64,000 bases of DNA from Pseudomonas azotoformans (lineage in GTDB: Bacteria; Pseudomonadota; Gammaproteobacteria; Pseudomonadales; Pseudomonadaceae): assembly GCF_001579805.1 (NCBI RefSeq), contig NZ_CP014546.1, positions 4,836,001 to 4,900,000 of the forward strand, in the 5' to 3' direction. A program made the translations under genes and the position numbers. Of the stretch, positions 26,186-35,346 are shown in pieces. The notes under the pieces are model-generated. The model worked only from the letters and a program-made list of their open reading frames with translations. It had not been told where the DNA came from and searched no databases. Each line of letters begins with the position of its first letter. Position 1 is the stretch's first letter.

Positions 26186-27510
26186 GGAGCCTCCGCCGCG
26201 CGGTGCAGTGGCAACCACGCCACAAACCGCGCGCCACAGCCTTCGCGACTGGCCACCGCAACACTGCCGCCGTGCAAGTCGGCCAGTTGCTTGACCATCG
26301 CCAACCCCAGGCCCGTGCCTTCGAATTTGCGCGCCAGGCTGCTGTCGATCTGGCTGAAGGCCTTGAACAGCTTGCCCATATCGTCCTCGGCAATGCCGAT
26401 ACCGGTGTCGCTGACGCTCAACTCTAGGAATTGCTGCTGAGGGCTCGCGGGCAAGGCAAAGCGATACACCGGCCAATCGCCGGGAATTCGCCCGACCTGT
26501 TCGCGGGTGACCTGGCGCACCGTCAGCGTTACCGAACTGCCGTGTTCGCTGAACTTCACCGCGTTGGCCAGCAGGTTGTAGACGATCTGCTTGGTCTTGC
26601 GCAGGTCCAGTTCCAGGTGGCCGAGGTCGTCGGGGCATTCCAGCTTCAATTGGATACGTTGCAGCGCGGCTTTTTCCCGCACGATCAGCAAGCTATTGGC
26701 CAAAAGGCCCGCCAGCTCAACGCTTTCCAGCTCCAGTTCCATCATCCCGGCCTCGACCTTGGACAGGTCGAGAATGTCGTTGATCAACGACAGCAAGTGC
26801 TGGCCGCTGGTGAAGATGTCACCGATGTACTCGCGCTGGGTCTCGCTCATGTCGCCGACTAGGCCGTCCTTGAGCGCCTCGGAAAAGCCAATCACCGCAT
26901 TCAGCGGCGTGCGCAGTTCGTGGGACATGGTGGCGAGGAACTCGGACTTCATGTGGCTGGCGTGCTCCAGCTCCAGGTTCTTTTCTTCCAGGGCGCGCTC
27001 GAAGCCTTTGCGCTCGGCTTCTTCCTGCTTGCGCGCGGTGTTGTCGGTGCCGATCAGCAGGTAGCCGATGATGGTGTCATGCCGGTTGCGCAGGGCGGTC
27101 ACCGAGACCATTGCCGACAGGCGACTGCCGTCCTGGCGGATGTAGGTCAGCTCGTAGATGTCTTCGATGCCGCGGGAAGCCTTGAACACCAGGGCTTCGA
27201 AACCCGGCGTAATCGGTGTGTCCAACTCAAGGCTCAAGGCAGCGGCACGGGTGATCAGCTCGACAGGGTCGGAAATATCGGCGGGGGTGATGCGGTTGAC
27301 TACGTCGGCGGCGGCATAACCGAGCATGCGTTCGGCACCGACGTTGAAGATCTGGATCACGCCTTTTTCATCGGTGGCGATGCTGGAGAAGTAGGCGCTG
27401 TTGAAGATGGCATCTTGCAGCGCGCCGGTCTTGAGCAGGGTTTTCTGCCGTTTGAACTCGACGATTTTTTCGGCGCGCGATTGCGGCTGTTCGGGTAACG
27501 GTGTGTCCAT
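26170..27510 (-). CDS. Cytoplasmic PAS histidine kinase
   Basis: A 446-residue soluble histidine kinase with no membrane segment. A PAS domain plus PAC (about 30-155; FNSAYFSSIATDEKGVIQIFNVGAERMLGY) is followed by a short coiled coil, HisKA with the phospho-acceptor in TMSHELRTPLNAVIGF, and HATPase_c with the N box NLLANAVKFS and SDTGIGI. It starts a cluster with a single receiver and a REC-EAL protein, so it probably steers cyclic di-GMP breakdown in response to an intracellular signal. Confidence 0.93.
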   Translation of the reverse strand: MDTPLPEQPQSRAEKIVEFKRQKTLLKTGALQDAIFNSAYFSSIATDEKGVIQIFNVGAERMLGYAAADVVNRITPADISDPVELITRAAALSLELDTPITPGFEALVFKASRGIEDIYELTYIRQDGSRLSAMVSVTALRNRHDTIIGYLLIGTDNTARKQEEAERKGFERALEEKNLELEHASHMKSEFLATMSHELRTPLNAVIGFSEALKDGLVGDMSETQREYIGDIFTSGQHLLSLINDILDLSKVEAGMMELELESVELAGLLANSLLIVREKAALQRIQLKLECPDDLGHLELDLRKTKQIVYNLLANAVKFSEHGSSVTLTVRQVTREQVGRIPGDWPVYRFALPASPQQQFLELSVSDTGIGIAEDDMGKLFKAFSQIDSSLARKFEGTGLGLAMVKQLADLHGGSVAVASREGCGARFVAWLPLHRAAEAPWPTS

Positions 27511-27680
27511 CGCTTGGGCGTTCCGTGACGTTCAGGCCCGCCACCGTCAACCGACAATGGCGCAGAGCATGCTCACAGAAGATCGCTTGGGGGCGATGAG
27601 GAGGAGATGAGGTCCTTGGACAATAGCAGACAAACGGTAAAACCGATGCTTTGCGTGCCTATTCAATAAATTGGCTTGAT

Positions 27681-27690
27681 GAAACGTTTC
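27681..27690. promoter_or_regulatory. LacI-type palindrome GAAACGTTTC
   Basis: A perfect 10-bp palindrome 101 bases before the sugar ABC operon. GAAACGTTTC is the core of operators bound by RbsR-type members of the LacI family, and a LacI gene is in the operon. Confidence 0.6.
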
Positions 27691-27712
27691 TTCATGCACA
27701 AAAACCGATAGG

Positions 27713-27722
27713 CAAGCGCTTG
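27713..27722. promoter_or_regulatory. LacI-type palindrome CAAGCGCTTG
   Basis: A perfect palindrome (12 bp as GCAAGCGCTTGC) with a central CG, 69 bases before the operon. Such sites are typical of LacI/GalR-family repressors. Confidence 0.6.
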
Positions 27723-27728
27723 CGTAAA

Positions 27729-27738
27729 GAAATGTTTC
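27729..27738. promoter_or_regulatory. LacI-type site GAAATGTTTC
   Basis: A near copy of GAAACGTTTC with one changed base, 53 bases before the operon. The three sites are centred 32 and 16 bp apart. Confidence 0.45.
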
Positions 27739-27791
27739 TACATTAGAGTCGGCCCACTGACGACAAAAATAATAAAACCAGGAGCTCATTC

Positions 27792-29324
27792 ATGAGCCTT
27801 GAACCCTTGCTTGAAATGCAGGGCATCAGCAAAACCTTCAACGGTTTGCGCGTGCTCAAGAATGTCGGCCTGAAGGTCTACCCCGGCGAAATCCACGCCT
27901 TGATGGGGGAGAACGGCGCCGGCAAGTCCACGCTGATGAAAATCCTCTCCGGCGCCTATCAAGCCGACCCCGGCGGTGAAATCCGCATTGCCGGTGAACC
28001 CATTACCTGTTTCGACCCCGCCACCGCGAAAACCCTCGGCATTGCCGTTATCTATCAAGAACTAAGCCTGTGCCCCAACCTGAGCGTGGCCGAGAACATC
28101 TACCTGGGCCGCGAACTGCGGCGTGGCTGGACCATCGACCGCAAGGGCATGGAGGCGGGGTGCATCGAGGTGCTGCAACGCCTCGGCGCCGAGTTCACAC
28201 CCGCCACACGGGTCAGCAGCCTGTCGATTGCCGAGCGCCAGTTGGTGGAGATCGCCCGCGCCCTGCATGCCCACGCCAAGATCCTGGTGATGGACGAGCC
28301 GACCACGCCGTTGTCATCTCGCGAGACCGACCGGTTGTTCGCGCTGATCAAGCAACTGCGCAGCCAGGGCCTGGCGATCATCTACATCAGCCACCGCATG
28401 GCCGAGATCTATGAGCTGTCGGACCGTGTTTCGGTGCTGCGGGACGGCCAATACATCGGCGAGCTGACCCGCGACGCGCTGTCGGCCGAAGTGCTGGTGA
28501 AAATGATGGTGGGCCGCGACCTGTCAGGTTTCTACAAAAAGGAACACGCCGCCTACAACCCTGGCAACGTGGTGATGCGCGTGCGCGACATGGCCGACGG
28601 CAAGCGCGTGCGCCATTGCAGCTTCGACCTGCATGCCGGTGAAGTGCTGGGCATTGCCGGGCTGGTCGGGGCAGGGCGCACCGAGCTGGCGCGGCTGATC
28701 TTTGCCGCCGACCCACGCACCTCGGGCACCTTGGAAGTGGTCGGCAAGACCGTCACCCCACTGCGCACGCCGGCGGACGCGATCCGTGCCGGCGTGGTCT
28801 ACCTCACCGAAGACCGCAAGGCCCAGGGCCTGTTCCTCGACATGAGCGTGGCGGACAACATCAACGTCTGCGCCTGTGTGCCGGATGCGCATGCCGGTGG
28901 CGTGCTGGATCGCGGGCATGCCTTGCAGCGCTCGAATGACGCGATCAAGTCGCTGTCGATTCGCGTGGCGTCGGGCAAGGTGAATGTCGGCGCGCTGTCC
29001 GGTGGCAATCAGCAGAAGGTGTTGCTGGCGCGACTGCTGGAGGTCAAGCCGCACGTGCTGATCCTCGACGAGCCCACGCGGGGTGTCGACATCGGCTCCA
29101 AATCCGAGATCTACCGCATCATCAATCAATTGGCCCAGGCCGGTGTCGGCATCGTGGTGATCTCCAGCGAGCTGCCGGAAATCATCGGCACCTGCGACCG
29201 CGTGCTGATCATGCGCGAAGGCCAGCTCGTCGCTGAAGTCGGCGGCGCCTCCGGCCAGGCTATTTCCCAGGAACGCATTATTGACCTCGCCACCGGTGGC
29301 GATCAGGTGGTTGCCCATGGCTGA
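27792..29324 (+). CDS. Sugar ABC transporter ATPase (RbsA/XylG-type)
   Basis: A 510-residue ATPase with two nucleotide-binding domains in tandem, the arrangement of RbsA, XylG and MglA. The first has Walker [10 protein letters not shown] near residue 38 and [14 protein letters not shown]; the second has [16 protein letters not shown] and [13 protein letters not shown]. It powers uptake of a monosaccharide with the downstream permease and binding protein. ATG 27792 follows GGAGC. It overlaps the permease gene by eight bases. Confidence 0.93.
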   Translation: MSLEPLLEMQGISKTFNGLRVLKNVGLKVYPGEIHALMGENGAGKSTLMKILSGAYQADPGGEIRIAGEPITCFDPATAKTLGIAVIYQELSLCPNLSVAENIYLGRELRRGWTIDRKGMEAGCIEVLQRLGAEFTPATRVSSLSIAERQLVEIARALHAHAKILVMDEPTTPLSSRETDRLFALIKQLRSQGLAIIYISHRMAEIYELSDRVSVLRDGQYIGELTRDALSAEVLVKMMVGRDLSGFYKKEHAAYNPGNVVMRVRDMADGKRVRHCSFDLHAGEVLGIAGLVGAGRTELARLIFAADPRTSGTLEVVGKTVTPLRTPADAIRAGVVYLTEDRKAQGLFLDMSVADNINVCACVPDAHAGGVLDRGHALQRSNDAIKSLSIRVASGKVNVGALSGGNQQKVLLARLLEVKPHVLILDEPTRGVDIGSKSEIYRIINQLAQAGVGIVVISSELPEIIGTCDRVLIMREGQLVAEVGGASGQAISQERIIDLATGGDQVVAHG

Positions 29325-30294
29325 GTTGAATATCGCGACAATCGGTAAAGCAGAACGCGCACGCGAGTTGATGCGCACGGTGGGCATGTTGCCGGTGCTG
29401 ATCCTGCTGCTGGTGGGGTTTGCCCTGGCCAGCGAAAACTTCCTGACGGTGCAGAACCTGTCGATCATCACCCAGCAGGCGTCGGTGAATGTGGTGCTGG
29501 CGGCGGGCATGACCTTTGTGATCCTCACTGCCGGTATCGACTTGTCGGTGGGCGCGATCCTGGCTGCTTCAGCCGTGGTGGCGTTGCAGGCGTCGATGTC
29601 GCCGCAGTTCGGCATGTTCGGGATTGCTGCCGGTATCGGCTTTGGCCTGCTGCTGGGGTTGGTCAACGGCGGCTTGATCGCGTTTATGCGCCTGCCGCCG
29701 TTTATCGTCACTCTCGGCGCGCTGACGGCCATGCGCGGTCTGGCACGGCTATTAGCGGACGACAAGACCGTATTCAACCCGGACCTGCCGTTTGCCTTTA
29801 TCGGCAATGACTCAGTGCTCGGCGTGCCCTGGCTGGTGATCATTGCCGTGGCCGTGGTGGCGCTGTCCTGGTTCATCCTGCGCCGCACGGTGATGGGCGT
29901 GCAGATCTACTCGGTGGGTGGTAACCCGGAAGCGGCGCGCTTGTCGGGGATCAAGGTGTGGAAAGTGCTGCTGTTCGTCTACGCCATGTCCGGTGCGCTG
30001 GCCGGATTGGGCGCAGTGATGAGCGCTTCGCGGTTGTTTGCCGCCAATGGCCTGCAACTGGGGCAATCCTATGAGCTGGATGCGATTGCAGCAGTCATTC
30101 TCGGTGGCACCAGTTTTACCGGCGGCGTCGGCACCATCGGCGGCACGTTGATCGGCGCGCTGATCATCGCCGTGCTCACCAACGGCCTGGTGCTGCTGGG
30201 TGTGTCGGATATCTGGCAATACATCATCAAGGGCATCGTGATCATTGGCGCGGTGGCGCTGGATCGTTATCGCCAGTCCGGTGCGCGGACCTGA
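29317..30294 (+). CDS. Sugar ABC transporter permease (RbsC-type)
   Basis: A 325-residue inner-membrane permease of the RbsC/XylH/AraH family with about eight or more membrane helices. [19 protein letters not shown] is the signature block near residue 70, and [20 protein letters not shown] is the conserved C-terminal loop. ATG 29317 lies inside the end of the ATPase gene, so translation is coupled. Confidence 0.93.
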   Translation: MAELNIATIGKAERARELMRTVGMLPVLILLLVGFALASENFLTVQNLSIITQQASVNVVLAAGMTFVILTAGIDLSVGAILAASAVVALQASMSPQFGMFGIAAGIGFGLLLGLVNGGLIAFMRLPPFIVTLGALTAMRGLARLLADDKTVFNPDLPFAFIGNDSVLGVPWLVIIAVAVVALSWFILRRTVMGVQIYSVGGNPEAARLSGIKVWKVLLFVYAMSGALAGLGAVMSASRLFAANGLQLGQSYELDAIAAVILGGTSFTGGVGTIGGTLIGALIIAVLTNGLVLLGVSDIWQYIIKGIVIIGAVALDRYRQSGART

Positions 30295-30323
30295 TTCCTA
30301 CAACAATCACAAGAGAGACCCGC

Positions 30324-31256
30324 ATGAACCTTAAACGTATCTTTCCCGTCATTGCCTTGGCTGCCCTGATGTCCCAAGCCGTCGAAGCCCGTGAGTTGAA
30401 GGCCCTCGGCATCAGCATGGGCTCGCTGGGCAACCCGTATTTCGTGACCCTGGCCGACGGTGCAACGGCACGGGCCAAGGAGCTGAACCCCAACGTCAAG
30501 GTGACTTCGGTGTCGGCTGACTACGACCTGAGCAAGCAGTTTTCGCAGATCGACAATTTCATTTCGTCCAAGGTCGACCTGATCCTGATCAACGCCGTCG
30601 ACCCCTCTGCCATGGCCTCGGCGATCAAGAAAGCCCGCGATGCCGGCATCGTAGTCGTCGCCGTGGATGTGGACGCCAAGGGCGTGAACGCGACCGTGCA
30701 GACCGACAACGTCGAAGCCGGCAAGCTGGCCTGCCAGTACCTGGTGGACAAACTCTCCGGCAAAGGCAACGTGATCATCCAGAACGGCCCGCAAGTCACC
30801 GCCGTGACTGACCGCGTCAAAGGCTGCAAGGCCGCGCTGGCCGCCGCGCCGGATATCAAGGTGCTGTCTGATGACCAGGACGGCAAGGGCTCCCGCGAAG
30901 GTGGCCTGAATGTGATGCAGGGTTACCTCACGCGCTTCCCGAAAATCGACGGCCTGTTCGCGATCAACGACCCACAAGCCATCGGCAGCGACCTGGCCGC
31001 CAAGCAGCTCAAGCGCAGCGGCATCATCATCACCTCGGTGGACGGCGCACCGGATATCGAGAACGCGCTGAAGACCGAGACGCAGATCCAGGCGTCGTCC
31101 AGCCAGGACCCGTGGGCCATGGCGCAGACCGCCGTCAATGTGGGCAATGACATTCTCAATGACAAAGCCCCGGCCGAAGCGGTTACCCTGCTCACGCCCA
31201 AACTGATCACCCGTGACAACGTCGCTACGTACAGCGGTTGGTCGAGCAAACATTGA
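30324..31256 (+). CDS. Sugar-binding periplasmic protein (RbsB-type)
   Basis: A 310-residue type I periplasmic binding protein of the ribose/xylose group. A Sec signal peptide spans about residues 1-22 (MNLKRIFPVIALAALMSQAVEA). The mature protein has the typical first strand KALGISMGSLGNPYF and the hinge region SVDGAPDIENALK. Ligand identity is uncertain; the operon context suggests a pentose, pentulose or polyol. ATG 30324 follows AAGAGAG. Confidence 0.92.
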   Translation: MNLKRIFPVIALAALMSQAVEARELKALGISMGSLGNPYFVTLADGATARAKELNPNVKVTSVSADYDLSKQFSQIDNFISSKVDLILINAVDPSAMASAIKKARDAGIVVVAVDVDAKGVNATVQTDNVEAGKLACQYLVDKLSGKGNVIIQNGPQVTAVTDRVKGCKAALAAAPDIKVLSDDQDGKGSREGGLNVMQGYLTRFPKIDGLFAINDPQAIGSDLAAKQLKRSGIIITSVDGAPDIENALKTETQIQASSSQDPWAMAQTAVNVGNDILNDKAPAEAVTLLTPKLITRDNVATYSGWSSKH

Positions 31257-31278
31257 TCCACTGAGAAGGAACAGCGTC

Positions 31279-32280
31279 GTGGTCACCATGGATGACGTGG
31301 CAAGCAGGGCGGGGGTGTCGACGTCGACGGTGTCCCACGTGTTGAACGGCACCCGCAAGGTCAGCCCGGCCACCGTACTGGCGGTGCAGCAGGCGATCCA
31401 GGCGTTGGGCTACATCCCCAACACCCTGGCGCGCTCGTTGGCCCGGTCGAGCACCAACACGATTGGCGTGGCGATCTCGGCGTTGTCCAACCACTATTTC
31501 AGTGAGACGGTGCACGCGATTGAAACCGCGTGCGCCCAGCACGGCTACATGATGCTGTTTGTCGACACCCATGATGATCCGGAGCAGGAGCTGAAAGTGG
31601 TCATGGCGCTGCATCATCGGCGGGTCGATGGGATTGTGCTGGCGCCTTCAAACGGCTCAAAGGCCCTGGATTATCTGCGCACCAACGAAATTCCAGCGGT
31701 GCTGGTGGACCGCATGATGAGTGAGCACTTCGACCAGGTTGGGGTGGAGAATGCCCAGCCTACCCAGGTGCTGGTTGAACACCTTATCGCCCATGGTCAT
31801 CGGCGGATCGGCTTTATCGCCGGGCGCGAGGGGTTCAGCACCACCGATGAGCGTGTCGCCGGTTACCGCGCCGCATTGCAGGGGGCGGGGCTGGTGTTTG
31901 ATCCGGAGCTGCTGGTCAATGGCGGCTCCAATACTGAGCCTGCGCGCCAGGCCACGGTGCAGTTGCTGGGCCTGGCGGCACCGCCGACGGCGATCATGGC
32001 CGGCAACAACCTGATGACCCTGGGCGCCATGCAGGCCCTGCGTGATGCGCAGATCGACGTGCCGGCGCAGATGGCGCTGGTGGGTTTTGATGATTTCGAC
32101 TGGGCGGATTTTTTCGTGCCGCGCCTCACATTGATCGCACAGCCGGTGCAGGCACTTGGCGTCCAGGCGGTGAACCTGTTGTTGCAACGCATGGCATCGC
32201 CCCACTCGCCGACCCAGAGTCTGCGCTTGGCGCCGACCCTGCAATGGCGTCATTCATGTGGCTGTAATGGAGTGGAATGA
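31279..32280 (+). CDS. LacI-family repressor of the sugar operon
   Basis: A 333-residue LacI/GalR regulator. The N-terminal helix-turn-helix is MDDVASRAGVSTSTVSHVLNGTRKVSPATV with hinge SLARSSTNTIGV; a RbsB-like effector domain follows. I place the start at GTG 31279, because AAGGA lies eight bases before it, while ATG 31288 would be too far from that site. It lies between the binding-protein and xylulokinase genes. It probably represses the operon through the palindromes at 27681-27738, with the transported sugar or its product as inducer. Confidence 0.9.
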   Translation: MVTMDDVASRAGVSTSTVSHVLNGTRKVSPATVLAVQQAIQALGYIPNTLARSLARSSTNTIGVAISALSNHYFSETVHAIETACAQHGYMMLFVDTHDDPEQELKVVMALHHRRVDGIVLAPSNGSKALDYLRTNEIPAVLVDRMMSEHFDQVGVENAQPTQVLVEHLIAHGHRRIGFIAGREGFSTTDERVAGYRAALQGAGLVFDPELLVNGGSNTEPARQATVQLLGLAAPPTAIMAGNNLMTLGAMQALRDAQIDVPAQMALVGFDDFDWADFFVPRLTLIAQPVQALGVQAVNLLLQRMASPHSPTQSLRLAPTLQWRHSCGCNGVE

Positions 32281-32286
32281 CCCCGT

Positions 32287-33747
32287 ATGAGCAATCCCGT
32301 TTCCCTCGGCATCGACCTCGGCACCTCGGAACTCAAGGCCATCCTCATGGACCTCGACGGTAAGGTGCTGGCCCATGCCGGCGTGCGCTTGAGCGTGTCG
32401 CGGCGTCATAGCGGCTGGTCCGAGCAAGACCCGCAGGATTGGTGGCAGGCCTGTTTGCAAGCGCTGGCCCAGTTGCGCCTGCATGAGGCATTTGCGCGTG
32501 TGGACTGTATCGGCCTGTCCGGGCAGATGCACGGCGCGGTGTTGTTGGGGGCGGATGATCGGGTGTTGTACCCGGCGATTCTGTGGGATGACTCCCGTGC
32601 GGTCGCCGAGGCCGAGCAGTTGGGCCCGGAACTCTCCGGCATCACCGGCAGCTTGCCGATGGCCGGGCTGACGGCGCCGAAACTGCTGTGGCTGCAACAC
32701 CATGAACCTGAAGTGTTCAGGGCCATTGACTGTGTGCTGTCACCTAAGGACTACCTGCGGTTGCGCCTGAGTGGCGAACGCATCAGTGAGATGTCGGATG
32801 CTGCCGGCACGTTATGGCTGGATGTGGCACGACGTGCGTGGTTCGCTCCCATGCTGCGCGCTACGGGACTTGCGCCGGAGCAAATGCCCCGGTTGATCGA
32901 AGGCGGTGCCGCGAGCGCTTGTTTGACGGCGATGGACCTTGGGTTGTCGGCTGACGTCGTGATCGCTGGCGGCGGTGGCGACAACCCGGTGGCGGCTGTC
33001 GGAATCGGTGCGATCAATGCAGGCGACGGCTTCATCACCCTCGGCACCAGCGCAGCCATCGTCGCAATCACCGACCACGCCGCCGGCAACCCGGCCAGCG
33101 CCGTGCACAGTTTCTGCCATGCGCTGCCGAACCGTTGGTACACCATGGGCGCCATGCTCGCCGGGGCCAGTTGCCTGCGCTGGGTCACTCGGCTGACGGG
33201 CACTGCGGATGAGCAAGCGTTGCTGGACCAGGTGCAGGCACAATTGCCGATCGAACAACCCGTGCCACTCAGCACGCCCTTGTTTCTGCCGTACCTTGCC
33301 GGAGAACGTACACCCCACAATGACCCACTGCTGCGCGGCGGTTTCATGGGCTTGGGCCACGACTGCACACCCGCGATGCTGGGTTATGCCGTGATGGAAG
33401 GCGTGGGTTTCGGTTTGCTGGATGCGCTGCGCGCCGTGAAATCGGCCGGCACCGACGTCGGGGCCTGCGCCTTGGTGGGCGGCGGGGCGCGCAGCGAATA
33501 TTGGGCGCAGTTGCTGGCCAACATCCTGCAGCGGGAGATCTTCACGTTACACGGCAGTGAGTTGAGTGCCTGCATAGGGGCTGCGAAGCTGGGGTTTCTG
33601 TCGATCGGGCAGGGGGAAGGGTTGTTGGAGGCGGGGATGGCGGTGAAGGCGCGATACTTGCCGGATGCCAAGCAGCAGGCGGTACTGGAAGTGCGATATC
33701 GCAAGTTCCAAGGCTTGCTTGCTGCGGCAAAAGCGCTGCATGGCTGA
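32287..33747 (+). CDS. xylB: Xylulokinase (FGGY family)
   Basis: A 486-residue FGGY carbohydrate kinase most like xylulokinase. The N-terminal phosphate motif is GIDLGTSELKAILMD; GLSGQMHGAVLL near residue 77 and ILWDDSRAVAEAE are typical of XylB; the C-terminal ATP-binding block is LVGGGARSEYWAQLLAN. It would phosphorylate D-xylulose to xylulose 5-phosphate, feeding the pentose phosphate pathway. No xylose isomerase or polyol dehydrogenase is in the operon, so the incoming sugar may be a pentulose, or the oxidising step is encoded elsewhere. Confidence 0.9.
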   Translation: MSNPVSLGIDLGTSELKAILMDLDGKVLAHAGVRLSVSRRHSGWSEQDPQDWWQACLQALAQLRLHEAFARVDCIGLSGQMHGAVLLGADDRVLYPAILWDDSRAVAEAEQLGPELSGITGSLPMAGLTAPKLLWLQHHEPEVFRAIDCVLSPKDYLRLRLSGERISEMSDAAGTLWLDVARRAWFAPMLRATGLAPEQMPRLIEGGAASACLTAMDLGLSADVVIAGGGGDNPVAAVGIGAINAGDGFITLGTSAAIVAITDHAAGNPASAVHSFCHALPNRWYTMGAMLAGASCLRWVTRLTGTADEQALLDQVQAQLPIEQPVPLSTPLFLPYLAGERTPHNDPLLRGGFMGLGHDCTPAMLGYAVMEGVGFGLLDALRAVKSAGTDVGACALVGGGARSEYWAQLLANILQREIFTLHGSELSACIGAAKLGFLSIGQGEGLLEAGMAVKARYLPDAKQQAVLEVRYRKFQGLLAAAKALHG

Positions 33748-33764
33748 GGGCTGCTCTCTCTGTC

Positions 33765-33793
33765 GAGCGGGCTTGTTTGTGGCAAGCCTGCTC
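33765..33793. repeat. REP-like hairpin after xylB
   Basis: GAGCGGGCTTG (33765-33775) pairs with CAAGCCTGCTC (33783-33793) with one G-U pair and a 7-base loop. The arm is the same REP core as in the 9385-9481 element. It may stabilise or end the sugar-operon transcript. Confidence 0.65.
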
Positions 33794-33844
33794 GCCACAG
33801 GAAACCTGCTCACCACAACAAGCCTGCTCACCACAGAAAACCTG
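33783..33844. repeat. 18-bp tandem repeat derived from a REP arm
   Basis: Three full 18-bp copies (33783-33800, 33801-33818, 33819-33836) of a unit close to CAAGCCTGCTCACCACAG, followed by a partial copy (33837-33844). The first copy is the right arm of the REP hairpin, so the array seems to have grown by duplication of that arm. It ends next to the stop of the NmrA-like gene. Confidence 0.8.
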
Positions 33845-33845
33845 T

Positions 33846-34697
33846 TTATTTATTCATCAGCTCGCGCAATACGGTTTGTAACGGCGTCGCCCCTTTAAGC
33901 ACCTGATCATGCTCAAAACAAATCCACCCTTCATTGAACCCATCCACCATGCGCATGCGCGGCAGTGGGTTCTGCGCACCTTGCGAACGTAGCAGCGCTT
34001 CCCAGGTGTCACGCTCAACCACCTCGGCGTGCACGTCGCGGCCCAGCAATTGCGCAAGGGTGCGGGCGATGTCGTTGGGGCTCACCCATTGGCCTTCCAG
34101 TTCCACCACACGCTGGCCGGCCCAGTCCTGTTGCAGCAACTGCGCCGCTACGCTGCCGATATCCGCCGTGGCGATCATCGGCACGGCTTTGTCCAGCGGT
34201 TGCAGGAAGCTATGGATCACGCCGGTGTCGCGGGCTGAGATCACGTCGTACAGCGAGTTCTCCATGAACCACGCCGGGCGCAGGAAGGTAACGGGGATGT
34301 AGAGGGCGCTGAGGGCTTGCTCCATCAAGGTGCGCTGGGTCAGCAGGTTGACCTGCTCAGCCTGGGCGCCGATGGTCGACAGGCACAGCACTTTCGGCGG
34401 TGCGGCGGCTTGCAGGGCCTGGCTGACCGCGCTGATCACGGCGCGGGCCTCGGGGAAGCCGGGTTGCGGATCAAAGCCTGGCGGCGGCAGGATGAACACG
34501 CCGGTCGCGCCGGTGAATGCAGCCGTCAGCGCTTGAGCATCTTCCATCTCTGCAAACATGACTTCGCAGCCCAGGTCAGCCCAGTAGGTTGCCTTGCCTG
34601 CATCACGCACGACCGCGCGCACCGGCTGGCCCGCCTTGATCAGATTATGCGCCAGAGCGCCGCCGACTTTGCCTGTGATTCCCGTAATGACGTACAT
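33846..34697 (-). CDS. NmrA-like NAD(P)-binding protein
   Basis: A 283-residue atypical short-chain dehydrogenase of the NmrA/HSCARG group. The nucleotide-binding motif is VITGITGKVGGALA at the N-terminus; VVRDAGKATYWADLGCEVMFAEMED and TFLRPAWFMENSL are family blocks. There is no clear YxxxK catalytic pair, so it may act as a redox sensor or a quinone/NADPH reductase. It stands alone, convergent with the sugar operon. Confidence 0.85.
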   Translation of the reverse strand: MYVITGITGKVGGALAHNLIKAGQPVRAVVRDAGKATYWADLGCEVMFAEMEDAQALTAAFTGATGVFILPPPGFDPQPGFPEARAVISAVSQALQAAAPPKVLCLSTIGAQAEQVNLLTQRTLMEQALSALYIPVTFLRPAWFMENSLYDVISARDTGVIHSFLQPLDKAVPMIATADIGSVAAQLLQQDWAGQRVVELEGQWVSPNDIARTLAQLLGRDVHAEVVERDTWEALLRSQGAQNPLPRMRMVDGFNEGWICFEHDQVLKGATPLQTVLRELMNK

Positions 34698-34796
34698 GAG
34701 CGTTCTACCTGTTGTTCCAAAGAGTGGCGCCAGGATAAACAGCGCTCAGTCATGACGGAATGCTCGCTCAGGCATTGCACTAGTGACTCAAAATCA

Positions 34797-35237
34797 CTAA
34801 TCCCCCAGCGGCGGCAGGCGGCGTTTCACCGGGGTTTTCTTGACGATGGCAGTGTTGGTTTCGGCGTAGGCATTCAGCTTGTCGAGAAGGCTGTCCAGAT
34901 GATCCATGGTGCGCACATGCAGGCGTGCGATGAAGCAGTCATCGCCGGTCACCTTGTCGCACTCGGTGAATTCGGGAATCGCCTGGATCTGCCGTTCCAC
35001 CTCATGCAATTTGCCGGGCAGGGGGCGGATGCGCACGATGGCTTGCAGCAGGTAGCCGAAATGCTTGGGGTCGATGTTGACGGTGTAGTGGGTCAGCACG
35101 CCGCGTTCTTCGAGACGGCGCAAACGTTCACCGACGCTGGGCGAAGACAGCCCGGTAATGCCGGCCAGGGCCTTGAGGGACAGGCGCGAGTCGTCCATCA
35201 AAGCCGCGATGAGTTGCTGGTCGATGGTGTCAATCAT
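34797..35237 (-). CDS. Lrp/AsnC-family regulator
   Basis: A 146-residue Lrp-type regulator. The helix-turn-helix is LSLKALAGITGLSSPSVGERLRRLEERGVL and the C-terminal part is the RAM ligand domain (ECDKVTGDDCFIARLHVRTMDHLDSLLDKL). ATG 35237 is chosen because AGGTGG lies before it; an in-frame GTG three codons upstream is less well spaced. It is divergent from an EamA exporter, a pairing common where Lrp proteins sense an amino acid that the exporter removes. Confidence 0.92.
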   Translation of the reverse strand: MIDTIDQQLIAALMDDSRLSLKALAGITGLSSPSVGERLRRLEERGVLTHYTVNIDPKHFGYLLQAIVRIRPLPGKLHEVERQIQAIPEFTECDKVTGDDCFIARLHVRTMDHLDSLLDKLNAYAETNTAIVKKTPVKRRLPPLGD

Positions 35238-35346
35238 GGTGTCCACCTAATAAGTAAAGGCAATCCAGCGTTTTGGCCTTTTTTAGGCGCTGGAGCCGCT
35301 GCTGAGCAGATTGCCATAATTGAGCCTCACTTGAGGAGCTTCAATC

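Noticed and set aside
27547..27789. 80-codon frame on the minus strand in the sugar-operon promoter
   Set aside because: No ribosome site or similarity; it covers the LacI-type palindromes and the promoter.
33783..33844. Short regular repeats as a CRISPR array
   Set aside because: The 18-bp units are directly adjacent without spacers and derive from a REP arm; no cas genes are present.
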